Shown here: in pieces, positions 33,286 to 42,262 of the stretch | Position numbering within the stretch: position 1 is the stretch's first letter | Layout: every line of letters begins with the position of its first letter | Assembly: GCF_020166415.1 (NCBI RefSeq) | Contig: NZ_JAIQXV010000010.1 | Coordinates: forward strand, 79,918 to 143,917 | Length of the DNA: 64,000 nt | Direction: 5' to 3' | From: Deinococcus multiflagellatus | Lineage (GTDB): Bacteria; Deinococcota; Deinococci; Deinococcales; Deinococcaceae | Position numbers and translations under genes: made by a program | Notes under the pieces: model-generated | Database searches by the model: none | Told to the model about the DNA's origin: nothing | Seen by the model: the letters and a program-made list of their open reading frames with translations, nothing else

Positions 33286-33918
33286 TTACGGCCTGACCAG
33301 ATACTGCGCGTTGCTGGCCAAGCTGTCGCCGTCGCGCACGACATCAAACAGCGCCCTGGTGAGTTTATTGTTTGGGTCAACGCTCCAATAGTCAGGCTTC
33401 TTGCCGTCGCGCAACCGCACACCCACTGGAACCAAATACACGACAGGAAGAATGTTGGGGTCACGACGGGCCATCTCCAAGGCCTGCTCCATGCTCAATT
33501 GATTGCTGGGATCATAGCCGAGAAGTTGACCTTCGGCGTTAAAACGTGCGCCCCGCAATTCGCGCATACGTGCGACCTGAGCACCCACATTTGGAGCTTT
33601 AAATTCAACCCTGGCAGTACCCTGACTGCCAGAAGTTTTTACATCAATCACTTTCCAACTGTACTCGTTGAGGTCGGACGGCTCACGGCGATCTATATAA
33701 GGTGTCAATACGCCCCATGTCTGAGCGAGTATTTGTTCACCAGTCTGAGTTTCTCCCAATGAAGCCGCCAGGATATTGGCATCAACTAAAAGCAGTCCCC
33801 GGATGAATTGATCTATGGCCTGCTCAGGTGTACGCGTGGCGCGCTTGGCGGTATTCTGTGTCACGATAATGGCCCCCCCAGCAAGAACAAGAGCGGCAAT
33901 AAGAAAGGTGCTGTTCAT
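33286..33918 (-). CDS. Membrane-anchored protein, unknown, low GC
   Basis: 210 residues. An N-terminal membrane anchor (MNSTFLIAALVLAGGAIIVT) is followed by an extracytoplasmic or periplasmic domain with a mixed alpha/beta pattern; DYWSVDPNNKLTRALFDVV near the C-terminus is distinctive. No family recognised. Start ATG 33918 has GAGGTGA five bases upstream; it begins five bases after the stop of the DUF5995-like gene, so the two form an operon. Base composition and codon choice differ from the neighbours (many A/T third positions), suggesting recent transfer of the pair. Confidence 0.7.
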   Translation of the reverse strand: MNSTFLIAALVLAGGAIIVTQNTAKRATRTPEQAIDQFIRGLLLVDANILAASLGETQTGEQILAQTWGVLTPYIDRREPSDLNEYSWKVIDVKTSGSQGTARVEFKAPNVGAQVARMRELRGARFNAEGQLLGYDPSNQLSMEQALEMARRDPNILPVVYLVPVGVRLRDGKKPDYWSVDPNNKLTRALFDVVRDGDSLASNAQYLVRP

Positions 33919-33923
33919 ACGAG

Positions 33924-35564
33924 TCACCTCAGGTAAGCGAGCCGAACGTCCTCTTCGGCTAAAATGCGCTTGACAGCATCCCTTTTGCCCTTAGGAAGGG
34001 CTAGATAGATGTCGCTAACGGTGGCCTGAATAAAGGCATCTCGGCTGCCAAGCGCATTCCATTTAATAATGAGATTGGCGGCGTTCATAGATTCTAAGTA
34101 CGTGTAATAATTATCGAGTAAAAAATCGCTTATTGCGCCTCGTTGACCGGGTGGAAAGGCATTCACTAATGAAAACGCGTCCACCATATTAACAACCATC
34201 ACCAGGCTGCCCTGATCTTTGGCTGTTTTCAAGGCCAGCATGACCAGCTGCTGGACATCCGGTTCGTCAAAGCCTTTGGAGTACAGGTAGATCAGCTGCA
34301 AGAGCATCGTGGCATGTCGCTCAGGCACCATTCTTTCGCGCTGCTGGGAATCACGGTAGGCTTTGGTCTCTTTGGCAACGTACTGATTGCCCACCGTGAA
34401 GTCCTGTAAAAAATCCTGTCCCCAGACTTGCAGGCCCCCCAAGACATCACCGTAGCGGTCCACCGTTGAAGTGGGTTGAATCCCAGCCATAACGGGCTGA
34501 ATGGCATCTGGCGCAATTTTGTTCAGATTCCCGATGCCTGCTTGCGGTGTTTTTGTGATGTCTCCCGTCAATTTGCCGTCTTTAAGCGTATAGGGGTTCT
34601 GAGGCGTCAGACCCTGACCCACCAGCGCCGTCATACGCCGCCAGGTGACCAGACGTTCGGTGCTCATGTCCGCACCCATGACGTACCGCATCGCCCCGTC
34701 TGTCAGATTGGCCTGGATGCCCTGAAAGACCGCCCATGTCCCGACGGCACCGCTGACACTGCCGTTGTTGAGAAGCCTCTGTATATCGCCGTACATCTTG
34801 CGCCCGGCAATATCGAACACCCCGCTCATGCGGAAAAAGTCCGGTTTGAAGTCCGATGGCTTGGCGCCGTACTTCTGTCCGTAGCTCTGCGCCACCCAGG
34901 CCTCGGCGCGCGGCAGGTCAAAGCGAATGTGTGCCAGCATGGACGCCACCAAGGCGAACAGCACCCCACCTGCCTCCGTCGGGAAACCGTCACCGTGTTC
35001 CATGTTGTGGGCGCTTTGAAACGCCGCTTTCCAATGCGGCTCCACCTGGGACTGTGCCGCCTTCAGGTTGTCGGCGTAAATCTTGTCGAAGTACAGAACG
35101 CACTGCATCACGTAGCTGGGGTAATCGAAGGTTCGTTCTTCGCAGTACCGTATTTCCTGTTCTGTGACGTAGCTGTAGACTTTGGCGAACCAGTAACGGT
35201 AGTCCAGGACCTTCGTCTTGTCTTTGCTGAGCATCGCGTCAGCCCGGTCACGTTGCCCCTTGAGGAGACTGCGCGCCCCGGCAAGCAGGGTCTTGTACGC
35301 GGACTCGCTCTCGCCAATGTTGATGTTGGGGACACCGAACTCGTCCCGGACAGGTGGATGACCGAAGAGCTTGCCCTTCTTGCGCCAAGGGCTAATGGCC
35401 CCAGCCAGACGGTTCGCTGTTGCCTGGGCAGAGGTTGAAGGTGCCAGGGCCATAACGGGTTCAGTTTGCTCGCGTGCCGCAGCGGGCGCCGTCGTGTTGG
35501 CGGTGGTGGATTGACGGGAAGATGGGGTCGCGCCCTCGCCAGGGCGACGCGGCTCGAACGTCAT
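33924..35564 (-). CDS. DUF5995-like protein, low GC
   Basis: 546 residues. The first ~60 are disordered, rich in Ser/Thr/Ala (QSTTANTTAPAAAREQ). The region around residues 155-235, with FDKIYADNLKAAQ, HWKAAFQSAHNMEHGDG and LVASMLAHIRFDLPRAEAWV, resembles the DUF5995 core pattern (W-x-x-A-F ... x-M-x-A-H-I-x-x-D-L-P). The remaining C-terminal half is helical and unrecognised. No signal peptide is seen. TAGGGT six bases before the ATG indicates a leaderless mRNA. GC is clearly lower than in surrounding genes. Confidence 0.6.
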   Translation of the reverse strand: MTFEPRRPGEGATPSSRQSTTANTTAPAAAREQTEPVMALAPSTSAQATANRLAGAISPWRKKGKLFGHPPVRDEFGVPNINIGESESAYKTLLAGARSLLKGQRDRADAMLSKDKTKVLDYRYWFAKVYSYVTEQEIRYCEERTFDYPSYVMQCVLYFDKIYADNLKAAQSQVEPHWKAAFQSAHNMEHGDGFPTEAGGVLFALVASMLAHIRFDLPRAEAWVAQSYGQKYGAKPSDFKPDFFRMSGVFDIAGRKMYGDIQRLLNNGSVSGAVGTWAVFQGIQANLTDGAMRYVMGADMSTERLVTWRRMTALVGQGLTPQNPYTLKDGKLTGDITKTPQAGIGNLNKIAPDAIQPVMAGIQPTSTVDRYGDVLGGLQVWGQDFLQDFTVGNQYVAKETKAYRDSQQRERMVPERHATMLLQLIYLYSKGFDEPDVQQLVMLALKTAKDQGSLVMVVNMVDAFSLVNAFPPGQRGAISDFLLDNYYTYLESMNAANLIIKWNALGSRDAFIQATVSDIYLALPKGKRDAVKRILAEEDVRLAYLR

Positions 35565-35570
35565 GGCTTA

Positions 35571-35576
35571 ACCCTA
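35571..35576 (-). promoter_or_regulatory. -10 box TAGGGT, near-leaderless start at 35564
   Basis: On the minus strand TAGGGT, six bases (TAAGCC), then ATG 35564. Confidence 0.5.
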
Positions 35577-35643
35577 GGTCATCTGGCCTGGGGTCTGGGC
35601 GCAGATTGACCAGCCCTTGGGTGGCCGCTGCCTTCAGAGAGTC

Positions 35644-36285
35644 TTAGGGGAGTGGGTCGCCCAGCGGCCCGGACAGGCCGGTCAGCACCTCGGCCAGCTC
35701 TGCCGTGACCGCCTTGATGCCCCCGCGCGGTGAGATGGGCTCGCCAAAGCGGATCACCCAGGCCTTGCCCCGGCGGCTGATGCCGGCCGGCAGAATGGGC
35801 GCCCGGCCCTTGGCGGCAATCAGGGCCACGCCGCCCTGCATCTCGGCGCCGCCGCGCGTGCCCTGCGGAAAGATGCCCACGGTGCCGCCCGCCTTCAGCA
35901 CCCGCAGGGCGGTGCGCACCGCGACCAGATCATTGCCGCTGCGGTCCACCGGAAACGATCCCCCAGCGCGGATGATGTGCCCAATGCCGGGCACAAACAG
36001 CTCTTTTTTCGCCATGAACTGTAGGTAACGCCCCGGCGGCAGCGCGCGGGCCACCAGAAACGGGTCCAGGGCGCCGACATGGTTGGCGGCCACCACCAGC
36101 GGGGTGCCCGGGGGCGGCACGTGCTCGCGGCCATGCACTTCCAGGTGTTGCCCCGCCAGCAGCACGGGCAGGTAGGTCACGTCCACCACCAAGCGGTACA
36201 CCCGGGGGTTCACGGGGGGCGCGGGCGGTTCGGCAGGGGGCACCTGGGCGGGGGCAGCGCGCTCGGGGCGGGCGGCGTCACTCAT
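35644..36285 (-). CDS. plsC: 1-acyl-sn-glycerol-3-phosphate acyltransferase family
   Basis: 213 residues. Acyltransferase motif I NHVGALDPF (H-x4-D) near residue 74, motif III FPQGTRGG near 142, and ILPAGISRRGK after it. It probably acylates lysophosphatidate at the membrane. The N-terminal ~30 residues are Ala/Pro-rich. The start at 36285 is set by a TATGCT box seven bases upstream. The spacer 36286-36582 (about 300 bases) contains no gene I can support. Confidence 0.85.
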   Translation of the reverse strand: MSDAARPERAAPAQVPPAEPPAPPVNPRVYRLVVDVTYLPVLLAGQHLEVHGREHVPPPGTPLVVAANHVGALDPFLVARALPPGRYLQFMAKKELFVPGIGHIIRAGGSFPVDRSGNDLVAVRTALRVLKAGGTVGIFPQGTRGGAEMQGGVALIAAKGRAPILPAGISRRGKAWVIRFGEPISPRGGIKAVTAELAEVLTGLSGPLGDPLP

Positions 36286-36292
36286 GGGGGTC

Positions 36293-36298
36293 AGCATA
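36293..36298 (-). promoter_or_regulatory. -10 box TATGCT, leaderless start at 36285
   Basis: On the minus strand TATGCT, seven bases (GACCCCC), then ATG 36285. The box itself contains the alternative upstream ATG, which is therefore unlikely to be used. Confidence 0.6.
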
Positions 36299-36582
36299 CG
36301 CGCCGGGGCCGGGGGCTCACAGCGCAACCCAACATCGCCCAGGGCGGCGCCAGGGCGAACGAAGTGAGAGCGGGCACCATATGGCTTGAAGGTGAACTCT
36401 GCAGGTCATGTGGTGCGAGCGGCGCGAGTGCCCGCGACAGACAGCGGTTGGCGTGGCGTTGAGGGGCTGCTTTCCTCCCCTGGGCCGAACGGGAGACCGT
36501 TGTGAGGGTTCGGCCGAGACAGCGCCGCCAACGGAAGTGCAGGGGCCGTCATCTGGCCCGTGGCTACACCTGGCCGCCGCCG

Positions 36583-36843
36583 TCAGTCCTCATCCTCGTC
36601 GGCTTCGTTGTCCAGGGCCTCATCCTCGGGATCCTCGTCGGCGCCGGCCCAGTCGCCGGCCAGCACCGCGCGCACCGCTTCAATGCGCGCGCGGCACTCG
36701 GCGTAGGCTTCGCGCGCCTCTTCCAGCAGGGGCAGCACGCGGTCCAGATCGGCCTCGCCGCCCTCCAGTTCGGCAGCAATCCGCGACAGCCGGGCATAGG
36801 CCTCGCGGTAGGACAGTGGACGGGGGGCACTCACGCGGGCCAT
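36583..36843 (-). CDS. xseB: Exodeoxyribonuclease VII small subunit
   Basis: 86 residues. The helical hairpin YREAYARLSRIAAELEGGEA and DLDRVLPLLEEAREAYAECR is the XseB signature (including the EGGEADLDR turn), followed by an acidic tail EDEALDNEADEDED longer than usual. It partners XseA in single-strand DNA degradation; no xseA is in this window. The ATG is divergent from the flavin reductase gene at 36871 with only 27 bases between them, within a GCTAGC-containing palindrome. Confidence 0.85.
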   Translation of the reverse strand: MARVSAPRPLSYREAYARLSRIAAELEGGEADLDRVLPLLEEAREAYAECRARIEAVRAVLAGDWAGADEDPEDEALDNEADEDED

Positions 36844-36858
36844 GCTAGCGCCCCCCGC

Positions 36859-36864
36859 TAGGCT
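36859..36864 (+). promoter_or_regulatory. -10 box TAGGCT, near-leaderless start at 36871
   Basis: TAGGCT, six bases (GGGGCC), then ATG 36871. Confidence 0.5.
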
Positions 36865-36870
36865 GGGGCC

Positions 36871-37539
36871 ATGCCCGCTGCGCCCACCCCGCCCCCTCAA
36901 CACTTTGACCTGACCGCCTTGCCTGCGGCGGCGCGCTACAAGCTGCTCACGGCGGTGGTGGTGCCCCGGCCCATCGCCTGGGTCTGCACCCTGGGCGAGG
37001 ACGGGCATGTGAATCTGGCGCCCTATTCCTTTTTTGGCCTGATGGGCTCGGACCCGCCCGTGGTGGCCTTTGCCCCCGGGAACCGCCCCGACGGCACCCC
37101 CAAGGACACCGCGCGCAACATTGGCCCCGGCGGCGCCTTTACGGTGAATCTGGTCAGCTTCGACCTCGCGCCGCTGATGAACGCCACCGCCACCGACTTT
37201 CCGCACGGGCACAGCGAGCCGGGCGTCCTGGGCATTGCCCTGGCCCCGGGCGTGCAGGTGCCCACCCCGCGCGTGGTGGCGGCCCCGGCGGCCCTGGAAT
37301 GCCGCGAGGTGCAGACCCTCACCATTGGCCGCACCCGCATCATCCTGGGCGAGGTGCTGGGGCTGGCCCTGCAGCCGGAGGCCGTGCAGGACGCCGCGCA
37401 GTACCACGTCGACACCGCCGCGCTGGACCTCGTGGGGCGGCTGGGGGGCCGGGGCACCTACGCGCGCACGCGCGACACCTTTGTGCTGGACCGCCTGACC
37501 TTCGAAGTGTGGCAGGCCGCGCAGGAAGGGGAGAGCTAG
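36871..37539 (+). CDS. Flavin reductase-like FMN-binding protein
   Basis: 222 residues with the split-barrel flavin reductase pattern: VVPRPIAWVCTLGEDGHVNL near residue 32-51, APYSFFGLMGSDPPVVAF near 52-69, KDTARNI near 79 and FTVNLVS near 91. The cofactor should be FMN; the reaction partner is unknown. It converges on the DUF4403 gene with only two bases between the stops. Confidence 0.85.
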   Translation: MPAAPTPPPQHFDLTALPAAARYKLLTAVVVPRPIAWVCTLGEDGHVNLAPYSFFGLMGSDPPVVAFAPGNRPDGTPKDTARNIGPGGAFTVNLVSFDLAPLMNATATDFPHGHSEPGVLGIALAPGVQVPTPRVVAAPAALECREVQTLTIGRTRIILGEVLGLALQPEAVQDAAQYHVDTAALDLVGRLGGRGTYARTRDTFVLDRLTFEVWQAAQEGES

Positions 37540-37541
37540 GC

Positions 37542-38906
37542 TCAGCGCGGCAGGGTCACGCTGGCGTTCAGGTTGCCGGTGGCCTCGCCCGTCACCAGCA
37601 GGGCCTCCGGGGTCACCTGCACCGCACGCACCTTCAGGGGGCCCACTGTGCCCTGCAGGGTCACGCCGGGGGCCACGGTGAAGGGCAGCCGGGCCTGCAG
37701 CGCGGCGCGGGCCCGGTCCAGCGGCGGGCGCAGGTCAAAGCGGGCGGCGCCCTGCAGGTAGGCCTGGGCGCGGGCGTCGGCCAGATACCCGATCACGCGG
37801 CCGGTCAGGCCTTCGCGCCGGGTGGTGACCCGCACGCCCTGCAGGGTCAGGGTCTGGCCGGCGGGGTCCAGGGCCGGGGTGCCCTGCACGTCCACGGTGG
37901 CCCCCACCCGCAGGCCCAGCGGCCCGGTGATCTGCACGCGCACAGCGGCGTTCAGGCGCGCGCCGGCCGGGCTGAACGTCACGCCCAGCACCCGCAGGGT
38001 GGGCGAGGTGGGCACCGGCAGGGGCAGCGTTCTCTGGGCCGCAGCCTGGGTGGCCAGCCGCGAGAGTTCCGGGTAGGGCAGCCGCACAGGCACCTGCAGG
38101 TCCAGGCCGGGGCTCAGCTGCGGCACGGTGTTCAGCGGCGGCAGGGGGCGCGCGGGGCCCGGGGCCGGGGCGCGGCCCAGACCGGCTCCCAGGTTCAGGT
38201 TGGCGCCCAGCGTCAACTTCAGGGCGTCTGGGGTAAAGCGTGGCGGCGTCACCTGCAGGCTCAGGGGCTGGACCCGGGCGTAGGCGGGTTCGGGCGTGGG
38301 CAGGGTCCAGGGCTGGGCCGCGCGCGCCCACAGGGCCTCGGCGCGGGGGCGCAGGCGGGCGCCGCTGCGCACCGCCGCTTCTATCTGCGCCGCCACCCGG
38401 TCCAGCTGCGCGCGCACCTGGGGGTCCACCAGCGACTGCACGCTGATCCGCACGCCCTGGGTCAGGTCCACGCTCAGGGGGTCGGTCCACGCATAATCGC
38501 CTTTCACGCGCACCCCGGCCTCCCACTCGGGCGTCACGTACGGCGTGACGGTCAGGCGAATGGTCGCCTCGCCGCCAAAGTCGCGCGCCAGGGTGCCGCT
38601 GCCGGCCGGAATGGCCCGGAACGCCGCGCGGATGGGCACCTGCACCACCAGCCCCGAGCCATCTGCCGCCGGGTTGATGCGAACGTGGCCGGTGCGCGTC
38701 ACGGTGCCCTGCAACTGCACGCTCAGCAGGCCCCCCAGAAAGCTGCGCGTTTCGTCCACCCGCGCAAATTCCTGCGGCACGCGGGCATTGGCGGCTTCCT
38801 GCACGCTGCTCAGGGGCACCGTCACCGGCAGGGTCAGGGTGGACACGGCGCAGGCGGGGGCGGTCATGAGCGCAGTCAACACGACCGGCATGAGAAGGCG
38901 GCGCAT
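37542..38906 (-). CDS. DUF4403-like exported protein
   Basis: 454 residues. Signal peptide MRRLLMPVVLTALMTAPACA. The mature protein is beta-rich with the DUF4403 opening TLTLPVTVPLSSVQEAANAR, and repeated VxVPVRLPYPEL and LQVPV strands; it looks like a tandem lipid-binding (TULIP-like) fold, which is an inference. TACCCT seven bases upstream makes the start leaderless. Confidence 0.75.
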   Translation of the reverse strand: MRRLLMPVVLTALMTAPACAVSTLTLPVTVPLSSVQEAANARVPQEFARVDETRSFLGGLLSVQLQGTVTRTGHVRINPAADGSGLVVQVPIRAAFRAIPAGSGTLARDFGGEATIRLTVTPYVTPEWEAGVRVKGDYAWTDPLSVDLTQGVRISVQSLVDPQVRAQLDRVAAQIEAAVRSGARLRPRAEALWARAAQPWTLPTPEPAYARVQPLSLQVTPPRFTPDALKLTLGANLNLGAGLGRAPAPGPARPLPPLNTVPQLSPGLDLQVPVRLPYPELSRLATQAAAQRTLPLPVPTSPTLRVLGVTFSPAGARLNAAVRVQITGPLGLRVGATVDVQGTPALDPAGQTLTLQGVRVTTRREGLTGRVIGYLADARAQAYLQGAARFDLRPPLDRARAALQARLPFTVAPGVTLQGTVGPLKVRAVQVTPEALLVTGEATGNLNASVTLPR

Positions 38907-38913
38907 GGGGGCC

Positions 38914-38919
38914 AGGGTA
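38914..38919 (-). promoter_or_regulatory. -10 box TACCCT, leaderless start at 38906
   Basis: On the minus strand TACCCT, seven bases (GGCCCCC), then ATG 38906. Confidence 0.65.
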
Positions 38920-38983
38920 GCGGCGGCGGGTGAGAGAGGGTGGAGTGCCGCTCTGTAAGCCGACCCAGGAGGGCGTGGTGCTG

Positions 38984-39034
38984 GGCGTCGAGGAGTCAGG
39001 GGTCGAGGGGTCCAGCCGTTGAGAGGTCCAGAAG
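38984..39034. repeat. Word-array (GGTCGAG type)
   Basis: GCGTCGAGGAGTCAGGGGTCGAGGGG-type words (GTCGAGG, GTCAGGG, GTCGAGG, GTCCAGC, GTTGAGAGGTCC) in the spacer between divergent genes. No opposite arm is present, so it is a half-array. Confidence 0.5.
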
Positions 39035-39073
39035 GGGCCCATTCCTGGCGGTGTGTCGGGTGAGAATACCCAG

Positions 39074-39433
39074 ATGAAATTTGCTTGCCCCTGCGGCGAG
39101 GTCATCCGCGATCAAACGGACTTTTTGCCTCATAAGGCGCACCTGCTTCCCGACGAGCGCCTGCACGCGTTTCTGGACAGCCTGGAAGAACTGGTGCTGG
39201 AAATCGAAGCCTTGACCGTTCAGGAGCGGCGAGAACGGCTCAGTGACCGCATCACGGATCTCTGGTTGCGCGATATGCGGGCCCTGTACCAGTGCCCGGT
39301 CTGCGGGCGGCTGAATGTGGACAGCCTTGACCGCCAGCGTGGCTATTCCTTTGTCCCAGAAGAAGAGGGAACCCCCGGCAACCTCTTGGCCACCTCAACC
39401 CGGGCCGCGCGCGGTGACGCCCCGATCCCCTGA
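39074..39433 (+). CDS. Zinc-ribbon-type small protein, unknown
   Basis: 119 residues from ATG 39074; GGTGAG is about ten bases upstream, whereas the earlier GTG 39053 has no site. Two cysteine pairs, FACPCGE near residue 3-8 and QCPVCGRLN near residue 76-84, could bind one zinc. The region between is helical and charged. No family recognised. YjbQ begins 17 bases downstream of its stop. Confidence 0.65.
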   Translation: MKFACPCGEVIRDQTDFLPHKAHLLPDERLHAFLDSLEELVLEIEALTVQERRERLSDRITDLWLRDMRALYQCPVCGRLNVDSLDRQRGYSFVPEEEGTPGNLLATSTRAARGDAPIP

Positions 39434-39437
39434 CCCC

Positions 39438-39443
39438 TACACT
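39438..39443 (+). promoter_or_regulatory. -10 box TACACT, leaderless start at 39451
   Basis: TACACT, seven bases (CGGCCCC), then ATG 39451. GTGACG at 39414-39419 may serve as a -35 with 18-base spacing. Confidence 0.65.
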
Positions 39444-39450
39444 CGGCCCC

Positions 39451-39876
39451 ATGTGGACCCAGCACACCCTGACCTTGCCGGCCCGGCGGCGCGGCTTTCA
39501 CCTGATTACCCGCGACGTGGTCCAGGCCGTGCCGGAACTGGCCCGCGTCCGCGCCGGGCTGCTGCAGGTGTTCATTCAGCACACCAGCGCCAGCCTCACC
39601 CTGAACGAGAACGCCAGCCCCGACGTGCGGCGCGACTTCGAGCGGTACTTCAACCATGCAGTCCCCGAGGGATGGCGCGAGTGGGAACACACCCTCGAAG
39701 GCCCAGACGACATGCCCGCGCACATCAAGGCCAGCCTGCTGGGCCCCAGCCTGACGCTGCCGGTGCAAGGCGGGCGGCTGGCGCTGGGCACCTGGCAGGG
39801 CATCTATCTGTGCGAACACCGCGATGACGGCGGCGCGCGGCGCCTCCTGCTGACCCTGCACGGCGAAAGCGTCTGA
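39451..39876 (+). CDS. YjbQ family (UPF0047) protein
   Basis: 141 residues, full length. Signature QHTSASLTLNENASPDVRRD near residue 47-66, YFNH near 70, and HIKASLLGPSLTLPVQGGRL followed by LGTWQGIYLCEHRD. Proteins of this family have weak thiamin phosphate synthase activity in vitro, but the true role is open. Confidence 0.9.
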   Translation: MWTQHTLTLPARRRGFHLITRDVVQAVPELARVRAGLLQVFIQHTSASLTLNENASPDVRRDFERYFNHAVPEGWREWEHTLEGPDDMPAHIKASLLGPSLTLPVQGGRLALGTWQGIYLCEHRDDGGARRLLLTLHGESV

Positions 39877-39927
39877 AGGTGTCCACCCCACGTAAACAAC
39901 CCCGCGCCCAGCGCCTGCCCCATCCCC

Positions 39928-39933
39928 TACACT
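39928..39933 (+). promoter_or_regulatory. Probable -10 box TACACT of purA
   Basis: TACACT about 88 bases before the purA ATG, giving a leader of ~80 nt that includes an eight-T stretch (39957-39964) and a GCCC..GGGC stem. No clear -35. Confidence 0.45.
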
Positions 39934-40020
39934 GAGGTACGGTGCTGCGCGCCGTGTTTTTTTTGCCCTGCTCCGGCGGGCAAGCAAAAGCAAGTCTGTG
40001 CGCGTGGCCGGAGGGCTGAG

Positions 40021-41238
<1,218 letters not shown>

Positions 41239-41356
41239 GCCAAAGCCTGGGGCCAGTGGAGGCGTGCGCGTCTTCGCGGTTGGCCCCGGCCGCCCACCGG
41301 GGCCACGCCCCCAGGGCATGAAAGCCATCCGACAGTCGCCGCGAGGGGCCCTGGCC

Positions 41357-41362
41357 TACACT
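41357..41362 (+). promoter_or_regulatory. Probable -10 box TACACT of folE
   Basis: TACACT 63 bases before the folE GTG; no strong -35. Confidence 0.45.
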
Positions 41363-41424
41363 CGCGGCATTCATCATGGGGTCCGGTCTGCGCGCGCAGG
41401 CGGGGCCCGCAAAGGAGTTGTCCT

Positions 41425-42036
<612 letters not shown>

Positions 42037-42086
42037 AGCCAGCCGGGGTGTGACAGCGCTGTCAGAGCGGTGGGCGGCGCGCTTTC

Positions 42087-42108
42087 CCGGGGGCCGCCCC
42101 CGGCGTTT
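42087..42108 (+). terminator. Intrinsic terminator after folE
   Basis: CCGGGGG (42087-42093) pairs with CCCCCGG (42097-42103), followed by CGTTTTGG. Confidence 0.75.
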
Positions 42109-42262
42109 TGGTGCGCTGCGGGCCCGCCGCCAGCGCCCCCAGTTGCCCACAGCCAGGGCCAGAATCAAACGACCAGAATTGTCACTTTAGGTACAGTCGC
42201 CGGGGGCGGGGGTGAGACTGGTGTAAGTGGGAAAGCGGTACGGTGGGCAGGGAGGACGTGCC

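Noticed and set aside
33286..35576. Low-GC cassette considered as prophage remnant
   Set aside because: No integrase, capsid, tail or lysis gene and no tRNA attachment site flank it.
36286..36582. Short frames between plsC and xseB
   Set aside because: No ribosome site, -10 box or conserved pattern supports any of them; the spacer is left unannotated.
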